DNA of 60,943 bases from Peptococcaceae bacterium UBA5752 (GTDB taxonomy: Bacteria; Bacillota; Dehalobacteriia; UBA4068). The notes beneath the pieces are model-generated. The model was not told where the DNA came from and made no database searches. It saw nothing but the letters and a program-made list of their open reading frames with translations. A program made the translations under genes and the position numbers. Shown piece by piece: positions 1 through 8,632 of the stretch. Location of the stretch: positions 1 to 60,943 of the forward strand of contig DIFI01000001.1 in the NCBI GenBank assembly GCA_002419055.1, read 5' to 3'. Numbering within the stretch: position 1 is the first letter of the stretch; every line of letters starts with the position of its first letter.

Positions 1-30
1 GAAGAGTAGGTAGCTGCCGGGTCTAATTTT

Positions 31-66
31 AAGAAGGATTGCCATAAATGGTAATCCTTCTTTTTT
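31..66 (+). terminator. Intrinsic terminator of the gene left of the window
   Basis: Two 15-base arms (31-45 and 48-62) pair with one G-T wobble around a 2-base loop, and the 3' arm runs into a T tract. It would end a plus-strand gene whose last bases lie in positions 1-30; that stretch holds stop codons in all three frames, so the upstream reading frame cannot be fixed. Confidence 0.8.
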
Positions 67-74
67 AATGTTTT

Positions 75-497
75 TTAATGAATTTCTATTTGCCGAACAT
101 CTTCTTTTGCTTTTTCTTCATTTTTGGGTAACGTTAATTCTAAGACGCCGTTATGATAGTTGGCTGTTATATTATTTTCATCAATACCGGAAATATCAAA
201 GTTACGGTAAATGCTGCCGTATTTACGTTCGCGGTGAACATAGTCTTTTTCGTTGTTTTGATTTTCTTCCTGGCGTTCGGCAACAATAGTTAAATGGTCA
301 TTAATGATATTAATTTTAATATTATCTTTGTCAAAGCCGGGAAGTTCCGCCTGCAGAATAAATTTATCGCCTGTATCTTTAATATCGGTGCGAAATTGAT
401 TGGCATCGCTGTTCCAGAAAGGAATAAAACGATCTAAATTATCAAAATAATGTGATAATCTTCGTTCATTATTATTAAAAGGGATCAAACTAAACAT
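75..497 (-). CDS. Hsp20/alpha-crystallin small heat-shock protein
   Basis: A 140-aa small heat-shock chaperone, an ATP-independent holdase that binds unfolding proteins in large cytoplasmic oligomers. The alpha-crystallin domain spans roughly residues 33-125 and ends with the family's GVLELTLPK strand. The C-terminal IEI is the I-x-I motif that docks neighbouring dimers. The N-terminus (MFSLIPFNNNERRLSHYFD) is the variable hydrophobic arm. Length is normal for the family. An AAGGAG ribosome site lies just before the ATG. It is transcribed away from uvrB and is probably a single-gene unit. I saw no clear CIRCE or other heat-shock operator in the 300-bp gap upstream. Confidence 0.93.
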   Translation of the reverse strand: MFSLIPFNNNERRLSHYFDNLDRFIPFWNSDANQFRTDIKDTGDKFILQAELPGFDKDNIKINIINDHLTIVAERQEENQNNEKDYVHRERKYGSIYRNFDISGIDENNITANYHNGVLELTLPKNEEKAKEDVRQIEIH

Positions 498-662
498 AAA
501 ATTTCTCCTTATTGATAATTGATTTGTTAATTATTATTATGCTTGCTTTTTATTATTGATATTCTAATATGATTTAATCAATAACTTTAAAATAAAGGTT
601 AATAATACCAATGTACTATATATCATTTTGAATATGTCGGCTTATATTTTTTTAAAAAATAT

Positions 663-771
663 TATGTTATAATAGCTGCACAAGCACTGGCGACTGAGCG
701 TCTATTTAAGCTTTAGATTTTTCCGGGAAGGGAAAAGCCAGCAATCTCCGCGAAAGTGGATATGTTATAAT
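663..771 (+). repeat. Copy A of a three-copy hairpin element, upstream of uvrB
   Basis: The unit opens with an extended -10 box (TG at 665-666, TATAAT at 668-673) followed by AGCTGCACAAGC. It then has the shared core CTGAGCGTCTAT (694-705), a TTTTTCC/GGGAAAA hairpin (near 718-736) and a second hairpin, TCTCCGC-GAAA-GTGGATA (near 745-762). It ends with another extended -10 (TG 763-764, TATAAT 766-771), placed correctly to drive uvrB. The same parts recur as copies B and C near 7.6-7.8 kb. It could be a structured leader RNA, an operator-bearing promoter module or a dispersed repeat. Confidence 0.7.
763..771 (+). promoter_or_regulatory. Extended -10 promoter for uvrB
   Basis: TGTTATAAT ends 25 bases before the uvrB ATG, leaving room for a start near 778 and the AGGGAGG ribosome site at 781-787. 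No good -35 is present, which an extended -10 can tolerate. An imperfect dyad occupies the spacer. Confidence 0.6.
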
Positions 772-796
772 ATTTAAGATAGGGAGGAAATAACTG

Positions 797-2764
797 ATGG
801 AATTTCAACTTCAAAGCAATTATCGGCCTACCGGCGATCAACCGCAGGCGATTGATTCATTAGTAGATGGCGTTCGCAGGGGACTAAAACATCAAGTATT
901 ACTTGGTGTCACCGGTAGCGGTAAAACTTTTACTATGGCAAATGTGATTGCTCAAATACAAAGACCAACATTGGTTATTGCCCATAATAAAACGTTGGCG
1001 GCGCAGCTTTGTGGTGAGTTTAAAGAATTTTTCCCTAACAATGCTGTCGAGTATTTTGTCAGCTACTATGATTATTATCAGCCTGAGGCATATATTGCTT
1101 CTACTGATACCTATATAGCCAAGGATTCGGCGATCAACGATGAAATAGAAAAACTCCGTCATTCTGCTACTGCCTCACTGCTCCAGCGCCGTGATGTATT
1201 GATTGTGGCCAGCGTCTCGGCGATCTACGGGTTGGGCGATCCTGCCGATTATCTTGAGCTTAGTCTCTCTTTGTCAGTAGGAGATATGGTGGAGCGGGAA
1301 CAGATATTGCGCGCTCTGGTTAATATGCAGTACAGCCGCAACGAAATGGATTTTCATCGCGGCACATTTCGGGTGCGCGGCGATATTATCGATATATTCC
1401 CGGCAGGCAGCGGTGAACGCGCTTACCGGATTGAGCTGTTTGGCGATCAGGTGGAAAAACTGACTGAAATTGATGTACTGACAGGAGAGGTAATCAGCGA
1501 GCCTCGTCGGGTGACGGTTTTCCCTGCTAATCACTACGTAACTCAGGATGATAAAATGAAGGCGGCGCTGGTATTGATTCGGGAGGAATTGGCTTGCGAG
1601 TTGGTCAAGCTGCGTCATGACGGAAAACTGCTGGAAGCACAACGCCTTGAACAGCGCACCAATTTTGATTTGGAAATGATGGAGGAGATCGGGCATTGCA
1701 GCGGCATCGAAAATTACAGCCGCCATCTAACGGGACGCCAAGAAGGAGAACCTCCATATACACTGCTGGATTACTTTCCTGATGATTTTTTGATCATGAT
1801 AGATGAGTCGCATGTTACCCTGCCGCAGGTGAGAGGCATGTATGAGGGTGACCGCGCCCGTAAGGAAGAGTTGATTAAATACGGATTTCGGCTACCTTCA
1901 GCTAAGGATAACCGACCGTTGCGTTTTGTAGAATTTGAACAACGCACTAAACAATTAATATATGTTTCCGCAACTCCGGCGCAATATGAAATGTCAAATA
2001 AGCAGAATATGTCCGAGCAAGTACTGCGGCCAACCGGCTTGCTTGATCCGGCAGTAGAGGTTCGCCCGGTTAAAGGGCAAATTGATGATTTGCTTAATGA
2101 AATCAATTTGCGTGTCGCCAAAAATCAGCGGGTTTTGGTTACTACCTTAACTAAGCGGATGGCGGAGGATTTGAGCGAGTATCTTAACAAAGCCGGAGTA
2201 AAAGTCCGCTATCTACATTCCGATATTAAAACTTTAGAGCGTATGGCGATCATTCGCGATTTGCGATTAGGTGTGTTTGATGTACTTGTTGGTATAAATT
2301 TGTTGCGTGAAGGTATCGACCTGCCGGAAGTATCGCTGGTTACTATCTTAGATGCTGATAAAGAAGGTTTCTTGCGTTCCGAACGGTCTTTGATTCAGAC
2401 CATGGGACGCGCGGCCCGTAACAGCGAAGGCCAAGTGATAATGTATGCGGACCGGATGACCGATTCGATGCAAGCTGCGATAGCTACAACAGCGCGCCGC
2501 CGGGCGGTGCAGCAAAAGTATAATGAGGAGCATAATATCATACCGCAAACCATTATTAAAGAAGTGCGTGATGTAATAGCGGCCGTGTTACCTCAAGGCA
2601 GCGCCAGTAAATTGAAAACACCTGAAAAGCTGAACAAACGGGAGCAGGAAAAGCTGATTCGTTCACTGGAAAAAGAAATGCGGGAAGCCGCCCGGCGCTT
2701 GGAATTTGAAGCCGCGGCTCAGCTACGTGATGCAATTATGGAATTAAGGGCTTCCGCCAGATAA
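797..2764 (+). CDS. uvrB: UvrABC excinuclease subunit B
   Basis: UvrB receives damaged DNA from UvrA, verifies the lesion with a beta-hairpin and recruits UvrC for the two incisions of nucleotide excision repair. At 655 aa it is full length. Walker A is GVTGSGKT at residues 37-44. The damage-probing hairpin region YYDYYQPEAYI lies near residue 91, the helicase DESH motif is near residue 338, and a UVR domain that contacts UvrC closes the protein (about 615-650). The start is set by AGGGAGG 9 bases upstream. It heads a uvrB-uvrA-uvrC run and is preceded by repeat element A. I did not recognise a LexA box. Confidence 0.98.
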   Translation: MEFQLQSNYRPTGDQPQAIDSLVDGVRRGLKHQVLLGVTGSGKTFTMANVIAQIQRPTLVIAHNKTLAAQLCGEFKEFFPNNAVEYFVSYYDYYQPEAYIASTDTYIAKDSAINDEIEKLRHSATASLLQRRDVLIVASVSAIYGLGDPADYLELSLSLSVGDMVEREQILRALVNMQYSRNEMDFHRGTFRVRGDIIDIFPAGSGERAYRIELFGDQVEKLTEIDVLTGEVISEPRRVTVFPANHYVTQDDKMKAALVLIREELACELVKLRHDGKLLEAQRLEQRTNFDLEMMEEIGHCSGIENYSRHLTGRQEGEPPYTLLDYFPDDFLIMIDESHVTLPQVRGMYEGDRARKEELIKYGFRLPSAKDNRPLRFVEFEQRTKQLIYVSATPAQYEMSNKQNMSEQVLRPTGLLDPAVEVRPVKGQIDDLLNEINLRVAKNQRVLVTTLTKRMAEDLSEYLNKAGVKVRYLHSDIKTLERMAIIRDLRLGVFDVLVGINLLREGIDLPEVSLVTILDADKEGFLRSERSLIQTMGRAARNSEGQVIMYADRMTDSMQAAIATTARRRAVQQKYNEEHNIIPQTIIKEVRDVIAAVLPQGSASKLKTPEKLNKREQEKLIRSLEKEMREAARRLEFEAAAQLRDAIMELRASAR

Positions 2765-2873
2765 ATATTTATATGTCATTATTTTAAATGATAGATTGCT
2801 TTTGCAAAAATTCGCCGTTATAATAAATCTGCTAAATACTAAAAAGAATTACCTACTTCAAGGAGTAACATTA

Positions 2874-5702
2874 ATGAATCAGAACAATATTGTTATTCGC
2901 GGCGCCCGCGAACATAATCTCAAAAACATCAATGTGACAATCCCCCGTGATAAGCTGGTGGTAATCACAGGTTTATCCGGCAGCGGCAAAAGCTCGCTGG
3001 CATTTGATACAATTTATGCCGAAGGACAGCGGCGTTATGTGGAATCGCTTTCATCATACGCACGCCAATTTTTGGGGCAGATGAGCAAGCCTGACGTCGA
3101 CCAGATAGAGGGTTTATCACCGGCTATCTCAATTGACCAAAAGTCAACCAGCCATAACCCCCGTTCTACAGTCGGTACTGTAACAGAGATTCATGACTAT
3201 CTGCGCTTGCTTTATGCGCGGATTGGCCATCCTCATTGTCCGAACTGCGGAGATCCGATTAGCCGCCAGACGGTGGATCAGATGATAGATACTATCAAAG
3301 CGCGGCCAGAAGGCAGTCATCTGCAGCTGTTGGCGCCGATAGCTCGTGGGCGTAAAGGTGAATATCTAAAAACTTTTGCCGATCTTAAGGCGCAGGGTTA
3401 TGTTAGAGTCCGCGTTGACGGAGAGACAAGGGATTTGGGCGAGGAAATTAAGCTTAATAAGCAACAAAAGCATGATATAGAGTTGGTTGTCGACAGGATA
3501 ATCTTAAAAGATGGCCGCGATAAACGGCTGGCCGATTCATTGGAATTATGTTTACAAATGGGCAATGGGCTGGTAGTTGTATTGGTTGAGCATCCCGATG
3601 GCAAATCCGAACAATTGATATTCAGCCAGGAACTGGCCTGTGTCAAGTGCGGCATCAGTATTGAAGAGTTGTCGCCGCGTGCTTTTTCATTTAACAATCC
3701 TTTCGGCGCTTGTCCGGCTTGCGGAGGATTGGGTTTTAAACAATATATTGATGAAAACCTGATGATCGCCAATGAAAATCTTTCGATCAACCAGGGAGCC
3801 TTGTTGACGATTAACGTTACTAACCGCGGTTGGTTTTACCGTCAATTGGAGGCGGTAGCTAAAGCACGTAATTTTTCTCTTGATATTCCGTTTAAAGATT
3901 TAAGTGCTACAATGCGGCAAGAGATTTTTTATGGCTGCGGTAATCAGCGTTTTGCTGTCCGCTATACCGACGAGCAGGGTTTTGAACGCGTTTGGCAGCA
4001 TCATTGGGAGGGCCTGGTTAATAATTATCAACGTCGCTATGCGGAAACAAATTCTGATGGTATGCGCGATGAATTCGAACGTTATATGACAGTCAAGCCA
4101 TGCGAGGTATGCAACGGAGCACGTTTAAAAAAAGAAAGCTTGGCGGTGACGGTTGGCGGGTTTAATATTTATCAACTTAGTTTACTGCCGATTGCCGAAT
4201 CGGCGCGTTTCTTTGATCAGTTAAAATTAAATGAACGTGAACAGATGATTGCTGTACGGATTCTCAAAGAGGTTAAAGAACGGCTGCAATTTTTATCTGA
4301 TGTGGGGCTTGATTATTTGACTTTGTTTCGTAGTGCGGCAACACTATCCGGTGGTGAGGCGCAGCGGATACGCCTTGCAACTCAAATCGGTTCCGGACTG
4401 ATGGGCGTGTTATATATACTGGATGAGCCGAGCATCGGCCTTCATCAACGTGATAATGCCCGCTTGATTACGGCATTAAAGCATTTACGCGATATTGGTA
4501 ATACGGTGCTCGTTGTTGAGCATGATGAGGAAATGATGTGGAATGCCGATTATATTCTAGATATCGGGCCCCGCGCAGGAGAGTACGGTGGCGAGGTGGT
4601 GGTGGCCGGTACGGTAGATGAGATCATCGCCTGCCCCGAATCATTGACCGGCGCTTATTTGAGTGGGCGTGAAAGTATAGAATTACCGATGCTACGGCGG
4701 GTCAGTAACGGCAAGAGGCTGCAGATCAAGGGTGCCCGCGCCAATAATCTGAAAAATGTTGATGTCGAGCTGCCGCTGGGTTTGTTTATTTGTGTCACAG
4801 GCGTTTCTGGTAGCGGTAAAAGCTCACTGATCAACGAAGTGTTATATAAAGATTTGGCGCGGCGGCTTAATAGGGCTCATACGTTGCCAGGCGATCACGA
4901 TTTGATAGAGGGAGCGGAGCACCTGGAAAAAGTTATAGCCATCGATCAGGCACCGATCGGCCGTACGCCAAGATCCAATCCGGCAACTTATACGGGGTTA
5001 TTTGATTTGATTAGGGAACTGTTTAGCTTGACGCCGGATGCTAAGGCGCGCGGTTATAAACCGGGGCGCTTCAGTTTCAATGTTAAGGGTGGCCGCTGTG
5101 AAGCCTGTCAGGGTGATGGCATTATCAAAATAGAGATGCATTTTCTTCCCGATATTTATGTGCCTTGCGAGGTTTGCAGGGGTAAACGCTATAACCGGGA
5201 AACTTTGGATATATATTATAAAGAAAAAAATATTGCCGATGTATTACAAATGACAGTAGATGAAGCCTATCTGTTTTTTGCCAATTTACCGCGGCTCAAG
5301 CGTAAGCTGCAAACACTGAAAGATGTCGGGCTTGGCTATGTCCGGCTGGGGCAGGCGGCAACTACGCTCTCCGGCGGCGAAGCGCAGCGGGTAAAGCTGG
5401 CTACCGAGTTGTCACGCCGCAGCAACGGACGGACGCTCTATATATTGGACGAGCCGACAACTGGACTGCACAGCGACGATATCCGTAGTTTGTTGCAAGT
5501 ATTGAACAGGCTGGTCGAGGCAGGAGATACGGTCGTAGTGATTGAGCATAATCTGAATGTGATTAAAACAGCCGATTATGTAATAGATATGGGACCTGAG
5601 GGCGGCGATGGCGGCGGTACGGTTGTAGCGACCGGCACACCGGAGCAAATTGCTGCCGATCAAAACAGTTATACCGGACAATTCTTGCAGAAGGTGCTGT
5701 AA
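2874..5702 (+). CDS. uvrA: UvrABC excinuclease subunit A
   Basis: The damage-sensing ATPase of nucleotide excision repair, acting as a dimer that loads UvrB. There are 942 residues from the chosen ATG, which follows AAGGAG; the open frame extends 26 codons further upstream without a ribosome site. Two ABC modules are present, each with a split Walker A (GLSGSGKSS near residue 33 and GVSGSGKSS near 640) and an LSGGEAQR signature. Zinc-binding pairs include CPNC in the first module and the CEAC...CEVC set in the second. It follows uvrB after a 109-bp gap and is 11 bp from uvrC. Confidence 0.98.
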   Translation: MNQNNIVIRGAREHNLKNINVTIPRDKLVVITGLSGSGKSSLAFDTIYAEGQRRYVESLSSYARQFLGQMSKPDVDQIEGLSPAISIDQKSTSHNPRSTVGTVTEIHDYLRLLYARIGHPHCPNCGDPISRQTVDQMIDTIKARPEGSHLQLLAPIARGRKGEYLKTFADLKAQGYVRVRVDGETRDLGEEIKLNKQQKHDIELVVDRIILKDGRDKRLADSLELCLQMGNGLVVVLVEHPDGKSEQLIFSQELACVKCGISIEELSPRAFSFNNPFGACPACGGLGFKQYIDENLMIANENLSINQGALLTINVTNRGWFYRQLEAVAKARNFSLDIPFKDLSATMRQEIFYGCGNQRFAVRYTDEQGFERVWQHHWEGLVNNYQRRYAETNSDGMRDEFERYMTVKPCEVCNGARLKKESLAVTVGGFNIYQLSLLPIAESARFFDQLKLNEREQMIAVRILKEVKERLQFLSDVGLDYLTLFRSAATLSGGEAQRIRLATQIGSGLMGVLYILDEPSIGLHQRDNARLITALKHLRDIGNTVLVVEHDEEMMWNADYILDIGPRAGEYGGEVVVAGTVDEIIACPESLTGAYLSGRESIELPMLRRVSNGKRLQIKGARANNLKNVDVELPLGLFICVTGVSGSGKSSLINEVLYKDLARRLNRAHTLPGDHDLIEGAEHLEKVIAIDQAPIGRTPRSNPATYTGLFDLIRELFSLTPDAKARGYKPGRFSFNVKGGRCEACQGDGIIKIEMHFLPDIYVPCEVCRGKRYNRETLDIYYKEKNIADVLQMTVDEAYLFFANLPRLKRKLQTLKDVGLGYVRLGQAATTLSGGEAQRVKLATELSRRSNGRTLYILDEPTTGLHSDDIRSLLQVLNRLVEAGDTVVVIEHNLNVIKTADYVIDMGPEGGDGGGTVVATGTPEQIAADQNSYTGQFLQKVL

Positions 5703-5713
5703 GAGGGATTGTG

Positions 5714-7573
5714 ATGATAGAAAAGCTGCGTGAAAAATTAGCGTTGCTGCCCGGTGCGCCCGGCTGTTATTTGATGAAGGACAGCCAGGGGCAAATTATC
5801 TATGTCGGTAAGGCGATCAATTTGCAAAAACGGGTGCGTTCTTATTTTCGTCCCGTAGCCTCGCTCGATAGTAAGACGGCGGCGTTGATGGAGAAGGTAG
5901 CAGACTTCGAATTTGTTGTCGTTGCCAATGAAACGGAAGCGCTGATTTTAGAGGCCAATCTGATTAAGGAACACAGCCCGCATTATAATATTTTGCTGCG
6001 CGACGATAAGCACTATCCCTATTTGCGGCTGACGGTTAACGAACCTTTTCCACGGTTGTTGGTGGCGCGGCGAGTATATAATGACGGCAGTAAATATTTT
6101 GGGCCTTATCCGGCAATTGGCAGTATCCGGCAATTGGTGAATACTATTCACGAGATAATACCGTTGCGGCGCTGCAGTGTTAGAAGCTGGCCGCAAGGAC
6201 AGCGTGCCTGCCTCAATGCTCATATAGGCCGCTGTCTTGCTCCTTGTGAGGGTAGAGTCAACGAGCAGCAGTATGCTGAGGTGGTTGGGGATGCGCTGAA
6301 TTTATTGCAGGGGCGGACAGCAGATATCAACCGCCGGCTAACGGCTGAGATGGAAGAAGCCAGTCGGCAACTGCGTTTCGAAGATGCGGCGCGGTTAAGG
6401 GATTCCATTGCGGTGCTTGACAAAATTGGTCGCAAACAGCGTATGGACAGAAGTGCCAAGGGTGGCAACTATGATTTGCTGGCTGCTGCCGCTGCTGATG
6501 GACATTGTGTGGTGCAGGTGTTTTTTGTTCGCGGCGGTCAGGTAATTGGTCGAGAGCATTTTACCCTAATAAATGGTTTTACCGGAGAAGAGCCGCTGTT
6601 GCTGCGGCGGTTTATCCAGGAATACTACAGCGGTGACAATATGCCCTCATATATTTACTGCAATCAGTTACCGGAGGATGCGGAGGCATTAAACGAGCTT
6701 TATGCGGCCAAATTTGGGCATAAAGTGAGCTTTGTTGTGCCCTGTCGCGGCGATAAGCTGCGCTTAATCCGTTTAGTGGAGGAGAATGCCAGATTATTAC
6801 TCGATCAGTATCTTAATTCGCGGGAGCGGCGGCAGCAAAAAGCGGCTCAGGCGTTGGAGGGGCTGAGGCAACTTTTGGCGCTGCCGGCAACACCGCGGCG
6901 GATTGAGTGTTTCGATATCAGCCATATCCAAGGCAGCAATATGGTCGGTTCGATGACAGTGGCAATTAACGGTTGTCTTGAACCGTCAGAATACAGGCGT
7001 TTTAAAATAAAGACTTTGGAGGGCAGTAATGATTTTGCCGCCTTGCAGGAAGTATTAGAGCGTCGTTGGCGGCGGGGTATGGCGGAGATTGCCGAAGGCA
7101 AACAGCCGCGCAATTTTGGTGATTTGCCGGATTTGACGGTTATCGACGGTGGTAAGGGACAGCTTTCTTCAGTTGTCGAGCGATTGCGGGAGATTGGAGC
7201 GCCGATGCGGATGGTGATTGCCTTGGCCAAGGAAAACGAAGAAATTTTTATAGTCGGTAGCAGTCAGCCGATATGTCTGGATCGGCAGGATCAGGCTTTG
7301 CAATTACTGCAGAATTTACGTGATGAGGCACATCGTTTTGCCATAACTTATCATCGGCAATTACGCGGACGTCAGCAAACAGCATCAATTCTTGATCAGG
7401 TTCCGCATCTTGGGCCTGTTCGCAAACAGTCGCTGCTTAAAACATTTGGATCATTGTCGCAGATCAAAGCGGCCAGCGAGGATCAATTGGCTGCTGCGCC
7501 CAAAATGACAAAGGCAGCGGCAGCTGATTGTTATAAATATCTGCATAAAGATGAGAAAACCGATGACCAATAA
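5714..7573 (+). CDS. uvrC: UvrABC excinuclease subunit C
   Basis: The dual-incision nuclease of excision repair, 619 aa. The N-terminal GIY-YIG nuclease is visible as PGCYLMKD...IIYVGKA and makes the 3' cut. A UVR motif (MEEASRQLRFEDAARLRD, about residues 208-226) binds UvrB. The RNase H-like domain for the 5' cut has its first Asp in ECFDISHIQG. A helix-hairpin-helix pair near the end (VPHLGPVRKQSLLKTFG) binds DNA. A GTG at 5711 lies directly before the ATG at 5714; the ribosome site AGAGGGATT fits the ATG slightly better. Having uvrC beside uvrBA differs from Bacillus subtilis, where it lies elsewhere. Confidence 0.97.
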   Translation: MIEKLREKLALLPGAPGCYLMKDSQGQIIYVGKAINLQKRVRSYFRPVASLDSKTAALMEKVADFEFVVVANETEALILEANLIKEHSPHYNILLRDDKHYPYLRLTVNEPFPRLLVARRVYNDGSKYFGPYPAIGSIRQLVNTIHEIIPLRRCSVRSWPQGQRACLNAHIGRCLAPCEGRVNEQQYAEVVGDALNLLQGRTADINRRLTAEMEEASRQLRFEDAARLRDSIAVLDKIGRKQRMDRSAKGGNYDLLAAAAADGHCVVQVFFVRGGQVIGREHFTLINGFTGEEPLLLRRFIQEYYSGDNMPSYIYCNQLPEDAEALNELYAAKFGHKVSFVVPCRGDKLRLIRLVEENARLLLDQYLNSRERRQQKAAQALEGLRQLLALPATPRRIECFDISHIQGSNMVGSMTVAINGCLEPSEYRRFKIKTLEGSNDFAALQEVLERRWRRGMAEIAEGKQPRNFGDLPDLTVIDGGKGQLSSVVERLREIGAPMRMVIALAKENEEIFIVGSSQPICLDRQDQALQLLQNLRDEAHRFAITYHRQLRGRQQTASILDQVPHLGPVRKQSLLKTFGSLSQIKAASEDQLAAAPKMTKAAAADCYKYLHKDEKTDDQ

Positions 7574-7595
7574 TTTGCTGCAATATGTTAATATA

Positions 7596-7686
7596 TGGTA
7601 TAATAGCTGCACAGGCCGAAATCTCTGATTTCGAGGCTGAGCGTCTATTTTATAGCTGAGATTTTCCCAACGGGAAAAACCAGCTA
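7596..7686 (+). repeat. Copy B of the hairpin element (tandem with C)
   Basis: It begins like copy A with an extended -10 (TGG then TATAAT at 7599-7604) and AGCTGCACAGGC. Where A and C have a short ACTGGC, B carries a long hairpin, GAAATC-TCT-GATTTC, before the shared core CTGAGCGTCTAT. A TTTTCCC-AAC-GGGAAAA hairpin follows. The ends pair: TAGCTG at 7604-7609 with CAGCTA at 7681-7686, closing a multi-branched fold. A hairpin that changes length between copies inside an otherwise constant frame is what a structured RNA would show. Confidence 0.7.
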
Positions 7687-7786
7687 GAATAGCTGCACAG
7701 GCACTGGCGACTGAGCGTCTATCTAAGCTTAAGCTTTTTCCGTGAGGGAAAAGCCGCAATATCCGCGTCAGCGGATATGATATAAT
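7684..7786 (+). repeat. Copy C of the hairpin element, upstream of the HAD gene
   Basis: It abuts copy B. The -10 at its left edge has decayed to TAGAAT, but AGCTGCACAGGC, ACTGGC and CTGAGCGTCTAT are kept. A TTTTTCC-GTGA-GGGAAAA hairpin follows, then the perfect hairpin ATATCCGC-GTCA-GCGGATAT at 7759-7778. The matching hairpin in copy A has a different loop and compensated or wobble pairs. It ends in TGATATAAT, the promoter of the next gene. Confidence 0.7.
7778..7786 (+). promoter_or_regulatory. Extended -10 promoter of the Cof-type HAD gene
   Basis: TGATATAAT ends 29 bases before the ATG at 7816. The perfect 8-bp dyad (7759-7778) fills the -35/-10 spacer, a typical place for a repressor site. 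Confidence 0.6.
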
Positions 7787-7815
7787 AATATTGCAAATAT
7801 TTTTCGAGGTGAGAT

Positions 7816-8631
7816 ATGTCTATAAAGTTGATCGCAACCGATATGGATGATACGCTGTTTAATCGAAGTTTGGAAATTTCGGAGCGCAATAAACAGGCGA
7901 TTGCCGATGCTATTGGCCGGGGCGTGATGGTTACCATCTCTACCGGTCGGATGTTTCGTTCGGCCGCTATGATTGCGGAGCAATTAAAGCTTGACTTACC
8001 GCTGATTACATATCAAGGGGCGCTGGTCAAAAAAGCGTCATCCGGTGAAGTGCTACTTTCATTGACTATAGATATGGAAACGGCGCAGGAGATGATTGCT
8101 TTTGCCGAAGATCATAATTGTAGCGTCCAGGCTTATGTTGATGATGTTTTTCGGGTAAACTATATTGATAAGAGAGTAGTCTATTATACCCATACCTCCA
8201 AGGTTCCGGTAATGGCTGTTAAGGATCTGCGCCGTAATCTAGGCGGCTGCCCACACAAAATATTGATCAGTGGTGACCCGCAACGGATGGATGAATTGTG
8301 GCCGGTGGCGGAACAGCAATTTGCCGGCAGAGCATATATTACAAAATCAAAACCTTATTTTCTGGAGCTACTCAATCCAGCTGCCAATAAAGGCGCAGCG
8401 TTGCGTTATGTAGCCCATCAACTGGGCGTCAGCCAAGCCGAAACTATGGCCATTGGCGATAATTTTAATGATATTAAACTGTTTGAAGGCGCCGGTTTAA
8501 AAGTTGCAATGGGAAATGCCGTCGAACCGCTAAAGGCGATAGCCGATTATGTTACAGATGATTGCGATAGTAGCGGCGTTGGTCAGGCAATAGAGAAATT
8601 TGTTTTGCAGGAGCAGAAATCGGAGGTTTAA
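7816..8631 (+). CDS. Cof-type HAD-family sugar/nucleotide phosphatase
   Basis: A 271-aa haloacid dehalogenase-family hydrolase of the Cof/YidA group, which remove phosphate from sugar phosphates and cofactors; the substrate cannot be read from sequence. The nucleophile motif is DMDDT (Asp9 and Asp11). The C-terminal acidic motif is GDNFNDIKLFEGAG. The large insert between them is the Cof-type cap. A second member of the family lies at 58.4-59.2 kb. Its stop is 1 bp before the rapZ ATG, so the two are likely cotranscribed. GAGGTGAGAT provides the ribosome site. Confidence 0.92.
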   Translation: MSIKLIATDMDDTLFNRSLEISERNKQAIADAIGRGVMVTISTGRMFRSAAMIAEQLKLDLPLITYQGALVKKASSGEVLLSLTIDMETAQEMIAFAEDHNCSVQAYVDDVFRVNYIDKRVVYYTHTSKVPVMAVKDLRRNLGGCPHKILISGDPQRMDELWPVAEQQFAGRAYITKSKPYFLELLNPAANKGAALRYVAHQLGVSQAETMAIGDNFNDIKLFEGAGLKVAMGNAVEPLKAIADYVTDDCDSSGVGQAIEKFVLQEQKSEV

Positions 8632-8632
8632 A

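Noticed and set aside
68..289. 73-codon plus-strand frame opposite the small heat-shock gene
   Set aside because: It is the complement of a clear Hsp20 gene and has implausible composition.
2796..2873. 26-codon N-terminal extension of UvrA
   Set aside because: It lacks a ribosome site and homology-like sequence; AAGGAG fits the ATG at 2874.
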